Below are positions 11,251 to 22,339 of a stretch of 64,000 nucleotides of DNA, one piece after another; position 1 is the stretch's first letter, and each line of letters opens with the position of its first letter. Below the pieces are notes generated by a model. That model was not told the DNA's origin. It did no database searches and was given only the letters and a program-made list of their open reading frames with translations. Source of the stretch: Cycas panzhihuaensis (Eukaryota > Cycadophyta); the NCBI GenBank assembly GCA_023213395.1, contig CM041465.1, positions 161,517,741-161,581,740 on the forward strand, given 5' to 3'. A program made the position numbers and the translations under genes.

Positions 11251-12120
11251 ATGGCCCCCTAAGAGGGAAATTGAGTATGAAATCTAGCTAGTTGTTGATT
11301 CACCTTTGCCTAATTTTAGTCTTTATCGAAACTTTGTTTTAGAGAATGAAGAGATTGAGAAGTAAATTCAAGAACTCTTGGAGCAAGGAGAGATCAAGTT
11401 ATTTCCCTTGTGGTTAACCTATTATTTTGGTGCTAAAGAAAGATGGAGGTTAGAGAATGTGCATTGACTATCAGGCATTAAACAAGATTACAATAATGAA
11501 TCGACATCCCCTACCATGGATAAATGACTTATTAGACCAGTCGTAGTTTGCAAGATATTTCAACGAGTTGGACTTGAAATCAGGATACTATTAAGTTTGA
11601 ATCTAGGAAGAGGACATTTGGAAGACAACCTTCAAATCAAACAAAGGGTTGTTTGAAAGGATGGTAATACCTTTTGGTTTATGCAAGGCACCTACCACCT
11701 TCATGAGGTTGATGAATAAGGTATTGAGACCCTTCATTAATGATTTTGTTATTGTTTAGCTAGAAGATATTCTGGTTTTCAGTTAGACATGGGAGGAGCA
11801 CCTCCAATATGTTGAGCAAGTACTTAAAGTACTTAAATAGTAGTAGCTAAAACTTAACTTAAAGAAGTGTGAGTTTGAGTAGCAATCTCTCATCTTCTTG
11901 GGATTTGTAGTTGGAGGAGGAGAATTGAAGATTAACCCAATAAATATTAGAGTCATTCTCAATTAGCCTACACCCAAGACAACCATGAAAATAAGGAGTT
12001 TCATTAGTGCTTGTCAATATTTAAGAAAGTGTATTTTCAAATTCTCTTAGATTACAGCACCTTTACATGCATTGACAGAAGGGCATGTAAAATTTCATTA
12101 GGAGTATGAGTAAGAGAAAG
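11251..12120 (+). pseudogene. gypsy-1 reverse transcriptase, decayed
   Basis: Ty3/gypsy RT blocks are readable across frame changes: EIEK(stop)IQELLEQGEIK near 11352, [20 protein letters not shown] near 11457, FNELDLKSGYY near 11560, [20 protein letters not shown] near 11645. The YxDD box is altered (LEDILVF) near 11761. WEEHLQYVEQVLKVLK, KCEFE and IFLGFVV follow to about 11915. Many stops are TAG or TAA where Gln is expected. It is inactive. Confidence 0.9.
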
Positions 12121-12560
12121 CTTTTAGGCTTCTAGAGTAGAAAATTTATGAAGCGACGATGTTAGCTTTACCATCATTGCAAAAACCATTTGAGTTGGAG
12201 ACCGATGCTTTAGGCTATGCTTTGGGAGCAATATTGAAGTAAAAGAGAAGACTAATAGTATATCATTTAAAAAATTTCAATGAAGCTATGAAAAATTACC
12301 TAACTTATGATAAAGATCTTTATGCATTACACCACGCGGTCAAGCATTGGAGACCTTACTTATTAGGAAAAGAGATAGTCATCTACATCAACCATAAGCC
12401 TTTGCAATTCTTATAGATACAATCTAAATTATAGTAAGTTAGGCACATAAAGTGGATATCTTATTTACAGTAGTTTTATATCGTGGTCAAGTACAAGAAA
12501 AGTATAATAAATAAAATTATAAATTTGTTATCTAGACCTCCTTAATAGCAAGGTATTTCT
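12121..12560 (+). pseudogene. gypsy-1 RNase H, decayed
   Basis: The sequence LPSLQKPFELETDALGYALG at about 12170-12230 corresponds to the first catalytic Asp region. YHLKNFNEAMKNYLTYDKDL and HHAVKHWRPYLLGKEIVIYI follow, then NHKPLQFL near 12390. In the family the last block has Asp before His; here it is Asn. Stops are scattered. The domain order after RT is typical for gypsy pol. Confidence 0.9.
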
Positions 12561-13690
12561 AGCTTGTTAGTAGCTCTATAATTTTAGCCTTTTTACCATG
12601 ATGAGTATGCAAATTTGTACATGGAATATGGGGTATTCAAGCCCATCTTGGAGTAGCTATAATAGGAAAAAATAGTTACTGATCTTCAGATGAGAAATAG
12701 TCTATTCTACAAGCATGACAAGCTTTGTATTCCAAAGCATGTAGACCAATTGAATTAGGTAAGAGAATGTCACACCTCTCAAGTAACAAGACACTTCAGA
12801 GTGGAAAAAATATTGTTGAATTTATAGTGATATATGTATTAACCCAATATGTAGTGAGACTTGACTATAATAGCATGAGGATGTACCTTATGTATCATAT
12901 CAAAGCTGGCCAATTGTAAGTTAGGATTGTACACTCTAATTCCTGTTCCATCATGACCATGGAAGAGTATATTGATGGATTTCCTCAGAGGACTACCACA
13001 AACTAAAAATGGTATAGATTATTTGTTTGTAGTTATTGATCTATTCAATAAAATAGTGGTATTGATTCCCTGTAGGAAGATAGTTATTGGTCTATTCAAT
13101 AAAATGGTGGTATTGATTCCTTGTAGGAAGACACATACAAGAGAAGATAGCTAAATTATTTTTCTAGCATGTTTGGAAACATTTTAGGCTTCCAAACTCT
13201 ATCATTTTTTATCAAGACAATAGATTTTTGAGTCGTTTTTAGTAAGCTCTTTGGGGGGTGATGGATACAAAGTTAAAGATGAGCATGGTTTTCCATCCTT
13301 AAATAGATGATCATATTGAAGTTGTTAATAGGACATTGGTGCAACTACTTCGAGGATATAATGCCAAGCATCCCAAGACTTTAGATAAAAGTCTCCTATA
13401 CTTGCAATTTATATTCAATAGTGTAATTCATAGCTTAACTCAAAAGTCACCATTTGAGGTATGTTTAGGATTTCTTCCTACAAGTCCATTTGATTTAGAA
13501 TTTTTAGACCAATTTATTGTTGAAAATGGAAAGAAGGAAGAAGAACAATAAAAGGTGTAAAGATTCTTGGAAAGAATTAAAAAAATTCATCAATAGGTTA
13601 AGGAGCAGCTTCAAAATATTAGTAAAGATATAGACAAAGACATGATGCACATAGAGCTAGCCATTCCATCAAGGAAGGAGATAGAGTTTG
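12561..13690 (+). pseudogene. gypsy-1 integrase, decayed, with internal 51-bp duplication
   Basis: The core is clear. MDFLRGLPQTKNGIDYLFVV near 12972 carries the first Asp. IIFYQDNRFLSRF-like residues near 13200 carry the second (in another frame). HIEVVNRTLVQLLRGY near 13315-13360 carries the catalytic Glu. SLLYLQFIFNSVIHSLTQKS and SPFEVCLGF complete the domain. A 51-bp tandem duplication at 13030-13131 adds 17 codons inside the core just after the first Asp block. The zinc-binding N terminus (12690-12900) is hardly recognisable. Stops and frameshifts exclude activity. Confidence 0.9.
13030..13131 (+). repeat. 51-bp tandem duplication inside gypsy-1 integrase
   Basis: Two adjacent 51-bp copies (13030-13080 and 13081-13131) differ at three or four positions, for example tagttattgat versus tagttattggt. 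The length is a multiple of three, so the frame is kept. Family alignments have a single copy here. Confidence 0.9.
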
Positions 13691-14093
13691 GTTACATCTC
13701 AATAAGAAAAGATTGCATGATGAAGGTAAAAATTTAAAGCCTATATATTATGGTCCTTTTAGAATCTTGAAGAAAATTAGAGAAAATGCTTTTCAGCTTG
13801 AATTACAAGAATTCATGAAGATGTATTCAGTTATGAATGTTGAGAATATGAATATGTTTGATCCATCTATATTAGACAAAGATGAAAATAGTGCTACACT
13901 CTTTCTAAATCCAAAGGAGTTACAAGTGGAGAAAGAAGAACCATTATAAATTGATTGCATTCTTCAAAGGAAGTAGACTATAACCAGAAGAGGCAAAATT
14001 GAGTCCTTTAGGATTAAAGAGAAAGGATAACTGCCCAGTGAAGTGAGATGGTATAATAGAGAGAAGGGAAGAATCAAGTTCCCTCACTTGTAA
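13691..14093 (+). pseudogene. gypsy-1 integrase tail and chromodomain-like C terminus
   Basis: The 78-codon open segment 13713-13949 carries KPIYYGPFRILKKIRENAFQ and VENMNMFDPS, the typical GPF/Y-type module after the gypsy integrase core. After a stop, RRGKIESFRIKEKG and VRWYNREKGRIKFPHL at about 13985-14090 resemble the divergent chromodomain of some plant chromoviruses. This last assignment is inference. A natural stop follows at 14091-14093. Confidence 0.75.
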
Positions 14094-14298
14094 TTGTGAT
14101 GTTTATGTAGCCATAAAGTTCTAAAAGAATGGGAGTTTTGATCCAAATTGGATCCTTTTTAATCCTTATTTCCCTTTAAAAAATAATGTAAATACCTTTG
14201 GATAGAGTCTCACAAGTGTTTCCAATATTTAACAAGTGAAAAATAGAATTTTATGATCTGATAAATTAAAAAAAATATGTATTACCAAGTATAAATAT
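14094..14298 (+). other. gypsy-1 3' non-coding region
   Basis: AT-rich DNA after the end of the gypsy-1 polyprotein. The element's 3' LTR should lie near here, but no partner LTR exists upstream to define it. A TGTGATG start at about 14096 would be one candidate edge, without further support. Confidence 0.35.
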
Positions 14299-14516
14299 AT
14301 ACAACCAGGTATAACCAAAGTGCAACCAAGTGTGACCAAACTATAACTAAGTGCGACTGGACTGTGACTAGGTGTGACCAAACTACAAGCAAGTGTAACT
14401 AGATTGCAAGTAAGTACAACTAGATGAGACCAGACTATAACTAGATACAACTAGGTTGTGAATAGGTACAACCAAGTGTGACTAATAGGTGCAAATAGGT
14501 ACGACCAGACTATGAC
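14299..14516. repeat. Degenerate minisatellite, unit about 21-22 bp
   Basis: About ten imperfect units built from the words accaagtgtgaccaaacta and aactagatacaactaggttg follow one another, with unit lengths drifting around 21-22 bp. A longer variant lies near 14410-14440. No coding potential is evident. Confidence 0.75.
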
Positions 14517-14685
14517 TGATGATAAAAAAAGTGATTTAATGATCACGAAATTTACCTAACATAGTTGTACACCTGTCAGTGACTTAATGAAAGACAAAAA
14601 TATTTTTTTTAACTAATTTTTCATCAGTTATAAATGAAAGAAAATTAATATATAAAAGGAGGGAAAAAATAATAATATAGAATAA

Positions 14686-14853
14686 ATGGAATGGAGGAAA
14701 GTTGAACAAACAGGGATGAGTACAAAAATAAATAACCTATATCTATTTATGAGGCAAGAAGGAGACCCAAAAGCTTCAAATGCAGTAGAGGAAAAGCAAA
14801 AGATAGTAGAAGCAGTCCAAAAGAGATGCCAAGTCTTAAACCTCCAAGAAAAG
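14686..14853 (+). other. Unrecognised 55-codon coding-like reading
   Basis: An ATG at 14686 opens a reading that is hydrophilic, with a possible coiled-coil stretch (AVEEKQKIVEAVQKRCQVLN). After a stop at 14851-14853 the same frame is open for about 27 more codons. It may be a relic of a retroelement gag or of another gene. I recognise no family. Confidence 0.2.
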
Positions 14854-15769
14854 TGAGTTTTGCAGCTGAACAGAGGACAAATCCCCATATCAAAATCACT
14901 AGAAACTATTCTAGGGAGGACTTAGTAGATAAGAAAGAGACCAAATCTCTTTTATTCATTCTTAGGCTACTGTAACAATCCAGTAAATGCTTAATAGAGT
15001 GCAAATTAAACATATATTTGTAAGAATATTATCAAATATAATAAATACATTATAAATATTGGATCTGAGTTGTTTTAATTGGATTAAGTCATTACTTTTC
15101 CATTTAATTTAGATTAGTTTTCTACCTTTATTTCGAATAGAGGGCTAGCTTAAATCCTTCTTTTAAGGGGGTTAGGGTATAAGAAGCCTAGGGACATCAA
15201 TATTTAGGGAATGGCCCTCATGGTTCTCCCATTATTAGGAAATTTTAGGTGTTGTTTATGTCCCTAGGGAGAAGTAGCTAGGGATTGTCTATTTTTCATG
15301 TTCTCTTTGGTTTCTTTTACTTAACACATTTTGTTTGTTTAATAATTAGTGCTTAGATAATAAGTAGTTAAAGTTTCGTTTCTAGAACGTACTTTAGGAG
15401 GACATCTCCCTTTTATTCCAAAGGGAGTTGAAGGTCTATCAAGTCATTTCTCCTTAGTTACCTTAGGAAGAATCCTTCCTCTTATCTAAGGTTTAAAGAG
15501 GAGCCACTCCTATTGAATTGCAAGGAATGTTCAAGAGGTTCAAAATAATTGCATTACCTTACAAGCAATTAGGCCTCTAAAAAATAATTAGTAGCTTTAT
15601 GTAAATTCATAACTTGCTTTGAAATTAGCATTTAAGATATGTGGCCTAATTATTTTCCATTAGCATAAAATATTATGCAAGAATGTCAACAAATAAATAA
15701 ATGCAAGATGGAGTTATTTAATATAAGGAAGTATTTTAAGATTCATTAGTACTGTTATCACCAAAATAG
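14854..15769. other. No gene recognised; possible LTR-like segment from 14972
   Basis: A segment beginning TGTAACAATCC at 14972 looks like an LTR start and is followed by less AT-rich, non-coding DNA to about 15540. There is no partner copy, primer site or target duplication, so it remains only a possibility. Nothing else was recognised. Confidence 0.25.
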
Positions 15770-17050
15770 GGTATAGATTATATCATTGAGGTAAAGGTTA
15801 GGACAACACCTATTATTATCCAATGATATTGATATCCATATGATCATAAAAGTGAAATTTGGAGGACCATATATGAGCTTTTAGAATTAGGAGAAATTAT
15901 TCTACATAAAAGTACTTTGTCACTATAACAAACTTAATAAGTAAAAATTATGTTTAGTTTTATATGTATAAATTCTCACATACTTAGTTAAGAACCTATT
16001 AAATAGATATCTCATTCCCTAAATCAAGGAGTTGCTTGATGAGTTATACACTACCACTACTTTACTAATATAGGTATCAAATTGTCTTCTAATAAAAACA
16101 CACACAAGGCAATATGAAGGGATTGTGAATTTAATGTAATATTAATTAATATTTTCAATGCACTAAATACATTTAAGGTATTTATAAATAAGGTATTTCA
16201 TTATTTTCCAAGGAATTTTATCTTGTTTTCACTTGATCATATTCTAGTATATAAATGGAATTAAAAGGAGCATATAACATAAGTTGACTAAGTTATTAAT
16301 ACCTTCTAGAGAGCCAAATTATATGGCAAAAAATTGGTGTAGTTTTGGTAATAGGAGATAGAACATTTAGGATATTATCTTAGTAGAAATGATTAAATAT
16401 AATTTGTATGACTTATTGGAATGGGGCACATCTCATACTATGATGAGAGGATTCCCTAGATTCACCAAATATTACTATTACTTTATAAGGAATTGTGTAT
16501 ATCTCACATCATTCCTAATGGACTTACTATAAAAATAGTCTAGATGAAACATAGATGAACTAACATGCTTTGAAAATAAAAGGAAAATAACAACATATTT
16601 ATCCATCCTAGCCATTCTATACTTCTTAAAATCATTCATTGTAGAACATAATGCATATGACAACATAATTCCATCACTTATGGAAGCTAGCAAGTGAAAA
16701 AGCAAGAGAAGTTTAAATCTTCCTATGATAATAGAATGCTCACACTATTCATACCCCATACAAAGAATAGAAATACTTATTAGACATCAACTTTATTATT
16801 GAAATAAATCATAATAGGTTGTAATTCTTCTTAAAACTATATCATATAACCCTTTGGCAATAAAAGGTGTTCAATAAATTGTATTCATATAATTTTAACA
16901 AACTTTATAAGAAAGAGGAACTGAACATATTCATTAAGGCTATATCTCATCATGATAATGAAATTTAGTACTATGTTGTTATACTCATCATATTATTTTA
17001 TACAGATGATATACAAGCCAAATATATTAAGAATATGAATATTGCCCAAT
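15770..17050 (+). pseudogene. gypsy-3: very decayed Ty3/gypsy RT and RNase H
   Basis: Reading through stops and indels gives a gypsy RT from its start (TTPIIIQ(stop)Y(stop)YPYDHKS, IYELLELGEII at about 15805-15905) through HYFTNIGIKLSSNKNT near 16050 and the VFHYFPRNF and LDHILVYKWN blocks near 16190-16260. The RT-RNase H connection FPRFTKYYYYFIRN lies near 16450. RNase H-like residues KSFIVEHNAYDN occur near 16630 and INFIIEINHNRL near 16790. Catalytic motifs are lost. No LTRs, gag or protease were found, so this is a truncated remnant much older than its neighbours. Confidence 0.72.
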
Positions 17051-20000
17051 TGATGAACATAATTCATGTTGGACAATAAGATATATAATAATAGAGAAAT
17101 GGTATAAACTAGTGTAAGAGAATATTTTTCTTAAAATAATTCCAAATTTATATAATAAGGCTTGAACGAAGGACAAGGTTTACCAACAATGATATATTCT
17201 AGGTTCTATAGGAGCTACCTTCAAACCATTCAAATTAAACAGTAATTCTTCTAGAAGGGTATGAAAAGGAATATTTATAATTGTTGTTTGAGTGGAAAGT
17301 TTATGAAAATACCAAATAAACTTATGTCTATATGCCTTTATATTATAAAGAGGAAATCCTTGTGTACATATTTTGGTGGTATCCTTCAACAAATAACAAA
17401 TGGATTTAGGTCTGCTAGTTTTCCATAACCTACTCATTTACCTTTATTATATGGAATGTAACTTTACAAAGTAATAAAAGTCCTCCTAATCCTTCATTTT
17501 TATATATAATCATACATGGGTTACTATTTAGAATGATAAAAATGATGTCATTTGTCTATATATATTTCTCCCTAGTTTGTTTCTAACAAAATGAAAATGG
17601 TTGTAGTATTTAATTACTCCATATAGATCAATATACAAGATCCAAATGTATAAGTCAACCTAGCTCACCTACTTGAGTTAATTAGCCATTGAGGATTAAC
17701 ACCATGAAAGATGAACGATGCCCTAAGAAAAGAGGAAAACATTGCCCAAAGAAGATATAACAAAGGAAAAGGCCATAATAGAAGGCATGGTCATTCTAAA
17801 GGTAATCCCTATAATAAGGACAAATGGAAAACAACTTCTTCGTTCCTATAGAACACTAAGGATGGATATAAGAAGAACTAGTATAGTTATCAACCACATG
17901 TCCCTTTCCTATATAAGGGTTGGATTTGAGAGAGGATGGTTGCCATGATAATGATGAAGATGATTGGACTAAACATGTCAATTCCCTTCCTATACATTGA
18001 CTCCTTAATGTTATTTATTGTCTCTCATCCTATGTTGTTATATTCTGTGGTTTTTATATTTTTTTATATACTAGTTGGTTATAAAGATTGTGTTACTATT
18101 TTATCAAAATTATATCACTTATTAGAGGTATGACTCACTTATAAGAGACAGTGAGGATTATTTTAATATTTTTAATTTTTTATCATAAAAAGATATAATT
18201 ATTTTAATTAATAGAATCATAATGTCACATGCCTACCTCTCCTAAATAGACTAAGGCAAACTTAAAATGTGTATTTTACAATCATGGTATTGGAATAAAT
18301 AGAATAAGATTGTAAAATATAGTTTATAATATAAAATTTGTTATTAGTTTTGAAATGAGAGATCATAAGTCTTAAATAGACATTATATAAGTATATTATA
18401 TTAGTTTGAAAGTTATAATCCTAAATATATATTATTGGAATCTAATTTCACTTAAATTATCCTTAAGATTGACCATAGCTGAAGATATCATGGAATTTGG
18501 GTAGAAATTATATATGTGACTATATATACGGAGTGGTTGGGTCATTTAGAATATTAATATTTAGAATTTATTTGGTCTATTCACTCCTTCAGGAGTATGG
18601 TTTATTTTTAGAGGCTCCCTTCCCTGGAAGAAGGATAAACTTTGTAAAAGGATTTTATAAAAGCTTTGTAATCAAGATAAGTTTTATTATTTAATATTAT
18701 TCCATTTTATTATGAAGTTGTCATATTTACTATTATTTCATTTATTTATGCATTGCAATATTTGTTATTATATCTATACTTCTTATTTTCAGTGCAATTT
18801 AGAGTGGTTATTAGCATTTTTTTTATTTTGTCTTTTGATATTTAGGAGTACTCAAGTATTTTTACATTCTTCCACATATAATTTGAACAAAAATAAAACC
18901 ACCAAATATGAAAACATTCTACCTCTTAGGTCATTATAGGGTTCTCCTATTTAATAATCAAAATCGGAAGTACTAATATAAACTTCAATGATCATGATCC
19001 TTAATTTGAAAGTATTCTTTTAAAATGAGTTGTTCTCATGGTTAGGGATAACATTTAAGATAATATGTAGTTATTTTACTCAATAAACCTACGAAAATAA
19101 AGGTATGAATAAATGCTTAAAGGTATATTTATAAATCTTGATAATAGGTAAATAAAACTATTGGATTAAGTTATTACAATTAGCACAGTCATAGCATAAT
19201 ACAATTTATCATATATCCATTAAAGTGGCTCCATCTAATGTATTATATAAGTATAATCTAATTAAAACAATTTATTGGGTAGTTATTAGTCTAAAAATTC
19301 GAATACTAGATAGTTACTGGCAAGAATCACAAAATCTAATTATTTGATAATAACATTTCACCACTACCTTAAAAAATCAAATGAAAGATGACCCTAGAGA
19401 AGATACAAAGAGAATTGAAAGTTGAAAACCAAGCGTATGTTTAATTGCAACCATGAAAACAAGCTTCCTTGGAAAGCATTAAGAAAGAAAAATCCATTCT
19501 ATGATTCTCTAGTTTATATCACATAGATTGAAAATCTTGGCAAGTGATTTATGCTTTAGACATACTAGCCATTACATATATTAATGATATTTACCACATT
19601 TCATAATTAAAGAAGAGATGAGAAATGCAAGCAATAACCCCAACTAAAATTCTAGCATGCAATGAAGAATGTATATTATTCATAATATTAAAAATAAAAA
19701 ATAATCCTTAGAGTGAGAGAAAGATGTTTTCATTAAAAATACATTTTGGGACATCTAGCCAAGTGCAAGGAACTACCATATGAGAATGTTATAATTTTGG
19801 AGAAATATTTCAATTTAAAAGATTTGATTCCTTGCTTCTCAATATGCTATGAGAGCAAAGAAATTGTAAGAGTTGTGGCTTATAACAAGCCCAAATAAAC
19901 ATAATATATATTTTAGATTAAATAACCATTAAAAATGGTAGTTAATTAAATCTAAACTCTATTAATTCAAAGGATATATTTAATTCTCCAAAAGCCATGA

Positions 20001-20059
20001 TCTATACCCAAGATTGGTACAAATCATCATTTAATTCATTCTGTGGACACCTTTATAAA
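17051..20059. other. Mostly unassigned AT-rich DNA, faint retroelement relics
   Basis: Around 17220-17300 a GMKRN-like word could be the integrase zinc-finger region of gypsy-3. Around 17700-17930 a basic Gly/Asn/Lys-rich reading (RYNKGKGHNRRHGHSKGNPY) resembles a gag basic linker. Both are weak. From 18000 to 20059 I see nothing identifiable beyond short AT-rich open readings. Confidence 0.3.
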
Positions 20060-20950
20060 ATAAAACACAGATCGTTGATCCGGCCTTTGAACCGCCAATA
20101 TCAGGCATTTGGACCATTAATCTGTTCATATGGGGGGTTCGGGTCACGATAAAGTATTTAGTAAACGTTATTACAGATTGATAATTATAGGGTCTCTACT
20201 GCGGATAGATGGGAGAAGAGCTTGGACGAATGGCATGCTCACTCCTCGACACAGGGAAACTACCAACTCTTAGACGGAAGGAAGATTTTTTATGAGGTTG
20301 GGAGCTTCACCAGGGCTATTAGGATTGCAGCGGAGGAGGACTGCTCCGCTGGGATTGGAACCTCAGATCTATCTCTGGTCGATTTCCATGCCCCCTAGGA
20401 AGTTCCCAGGAACAAGGGACATCCCTTTAAATTTGATAAGGCGATTAGCCTCTGGTATAGAAAAGTCCCTTGAGTTAGAGGGCCGCAGCCAAATCGGCCT
20501 ATGGCTGACGAAGAGGACTCATCCATGCATTTGAACCCACACGGCAGTAGTGTCCTGGACTCAAGATGTGGAGGTCACCAGAAGGTGTGGTCACGTGACC
20601 GTGCGGGACCCTGGAGGCTCCTGCCAATGGCTCAAGCCCTTCAGAGTGGAGTGCCTTCTACTGTAGGCGTCTGGGGGAAAAGGAAGAGCCTCTCGCCCCG
20701 AGGTTTGTGTTAACTCCCCAACTTTTTTGTGTAGTAGGATTCGAAACCATGACACCACCGATGGCGTGGTTGATTCGCAATGGTAAAACTATGGTTTTCA
20801 GCATGCGGCTGCCGAAGAGCGGTTTGAACGGTAGAAAGAAACAAATGGCTTGCTCAATTAAGTAAAATGTCATCATTTTGTTATTTTGTTATTGTTACTA
20901 GATCCTTAAAATAATAAAATAAATATCAATTTAAAAAAAAAACAAAAAGA
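20060..20950 (+). pseudogene. GC-richer coding-like relic with poly(A)-like end, not recognised
   Basis: Base composition changes sharply to much higher GC than the flanks. One frame from 20204 reads on for about 170 codons to 20712 with two stops (near 20395 and 20473), containing GNYQLLDGRKIFYEVGSFTR and AIRIAAEEDCSAGI. A second frame, open from about 20661, ends at a stop at 20860-20862 and reads TPPMAWLIRNGKTMVFSMRL and PKSGLNGRKKQMACSIK at its end. After it come an AATAAA-type motif near 20910 and a run of ten A near 20933-20942. This arrangement suggests a processed, intronless copy of a cellular gene or the 3' part of a non-LTR element. I do not recognise the protein and assign no function. 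Confidence 0.4.
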
Positions 20951-21032
20951 AGGGGAATCATTATATCAAAAAATAAAATTATTAATCAGTGTGAGTAACA
21001 TAATCATAATTTTTTTTTTTCTAGATAATTTT

Positions 21033-21216
21033 TTAAGATTTTGAAGGGCATTGGTAACACTTGTCGAAGAGCCCAAAAGTATGAACCTGCCTTGAGAAGT
21101 TGGTCATACTTGCCCAACCTCCAAATCCAAATCCAATCACAAAGACCCATATTGCCACAACTGCACTGAGTCCAAACTTGACCTTCCACTTCCATTTGAA
21201 TTTATCTAATTTCATC
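21033..21216 (-). CDS. Probable terminal exon of an AUX1/LAX auxin influx carrier
   Basis: The minus strand encodes about 60 residues ending in a stop at 21033-21035. The block IWVFVIGFGFGGWASMTNFS followed by RQVHTFGLFDKCYQC matches the conserved C-terminal end of plant AUX1/LAX proteins: last membrane span, GGWAS(M/V)TNF, (V/I)DTFGLF, KCYQC. These are plasma-membrane proton/auxin importers of the amino acid/auxin permease family. The exon start is placed at 21216, after a TTTGTGCAG acceptor. Its first 20 residues (MKLDKFKWKWKVKFGL) do not resemble the usual AUX1 sequence. No upstream exon is visible on the minus strand within the window, so either a long intron, occupied by the element at 21992-24068 and perhaps others, separates it from the rest, or this is an isolated gene fragment. 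The frame is intact. Confidence 0.72.
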
Positions 21217-21991
21217 TGCACAAAGGATATTCCATTAACTAGTTAGTTAATACATCGTTGATCTGCACATATAAATCATTACTAATTCATTATATATTCC
21301 TTTTATATAATATGAGCATCCTAATCCTAAAAAATAAAATGTATCACATGTATTTTCTTGAACTAGATGCTCAATCAATTCATCTAGAACCAAATGTATC
21401 ATTAAAATCCACCAAAAACTCTATTTACTAATAATGTTTATTTTTGAAAAATGGAGAATGTGTGTGTGTGTGTGTGTGTGTGGGTGTGCGCGTATGTGCA
21501 TGTGCTTCAACCTTACAATTTTTGGACTAAGAGAATTCATTTTATCAAAACTATAGATGGATAAATCTCACACTTCCTTGATCAATTAAGAATTGGCCCT
21601 AATTCTTTATGGAGCACACATTTTAGATTTCTTAATAGAGTTCCTAGAGATGACATATTTATTCACTACATACCATAAATAAGACCATATAAAAGGAATA
21701 TTTTAAGAGACAAACCTAATTCAAAAGAATGGATTAGCATTATTGAATTTAATCAAATCAACATTAGGTAATTTAGTCCTAGAGAAGCAATTCTAATTTG
21801 GCATTAGGTAGACATTATGGATTAACTAGAATTGATCATTCACATGCCAAATATACTAACCACCTGTCATGAAAAAACCCATGGAGAAAAGAAACCTAAA
21901 AAAATAAATTCTAGTTCAACATCAATTATCACTTTTGATTTTCTACCATTAGTGTTAGATACATTAAATTCATTAGCTTGAAGTGACAAGG
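21217..21991. other. Presumed intron or flank, no gene seen
   Basis: AT-rich DNA between the AUX1/LAX-like exon and the gag-only element. It contains a TG microsatellite at 21459-21505 and no coding signal. Confidence 0.5.
21459..21505. repeat. (TG)n microsatellite
   Basis: Twelve uninterrupted TG dinucleotides are followed by an imperfect tail (ggtgtgcgcgtatgtgcatgtgc). Confidence 0.95.
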
Positions 21992-21996
21992 GAGCT

Positions 21997-22245
21997 TGTT
22001 AACCAAGTCAATATAAAGAAATATAGAGAGAAATAGAAGAAATAAGATGAAAGAAGAAGATAGAGTTCTGAAGAACATCCATTAACATATCATTGTATCA
22101 TATTTTCCTCTTTACAATAGAGTGGGATATATATAATACTCACCCCCATATTATTATATTCCTACCTTTATATCAACCAATCCTATTAATCCTCATATGA
22201 TGGAGGGTCATAGCCCTCTCTAACATGTGGTGTAGGCTCACCACA
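21997..22245 (-). repeat. 3' LTR of the gag-only element (249 bp)
   Basis: It begins TGTTAACCAAG and ends CTCACCACA on the plus strand. It lacks about 13-15 bases (catgcttattctat) present near the start of the partner LTR; otherwise the two are nearly the same. Confidence 0.92.
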
Positions 22246-22260
22246 TTCCCTCTCCCCTTA
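22246..22260 (-). other. Polypurine tract of the gag-only element
   Basis: On the minus strand the sequence is taaggggagagggaa, directly before the 3' LTR. Confidence 0.85.
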
Positions 22261-22339
22261 GATGCTTCGCCCTCGAAGCATCCTAATACATAGATGCATG
22301 TGACCACCTCTTGCTATTGGTGTCCAACTTATAGATCCA

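Noticed and set aside
14972-15540. LTR-like segment starting TGTAACAATCC
   Set aside because: No partner copy, primer site, polypurine tract or target duplication; kept only as a remark in the gap entry.
17220-17440. Possible integrase zinc-finger of gypsy-3
   Set aside because: Only one short word (GMKRN) fits; Cys and His positions cannot be placed.
20726-20779. tRNA-like B-box word (GGTTTCGAATCC on the minus strand)
   Set aside because: The flanks do not fold into a T arm or acceptor stem, and the bases are part of the coding-like frame on the plus strand.
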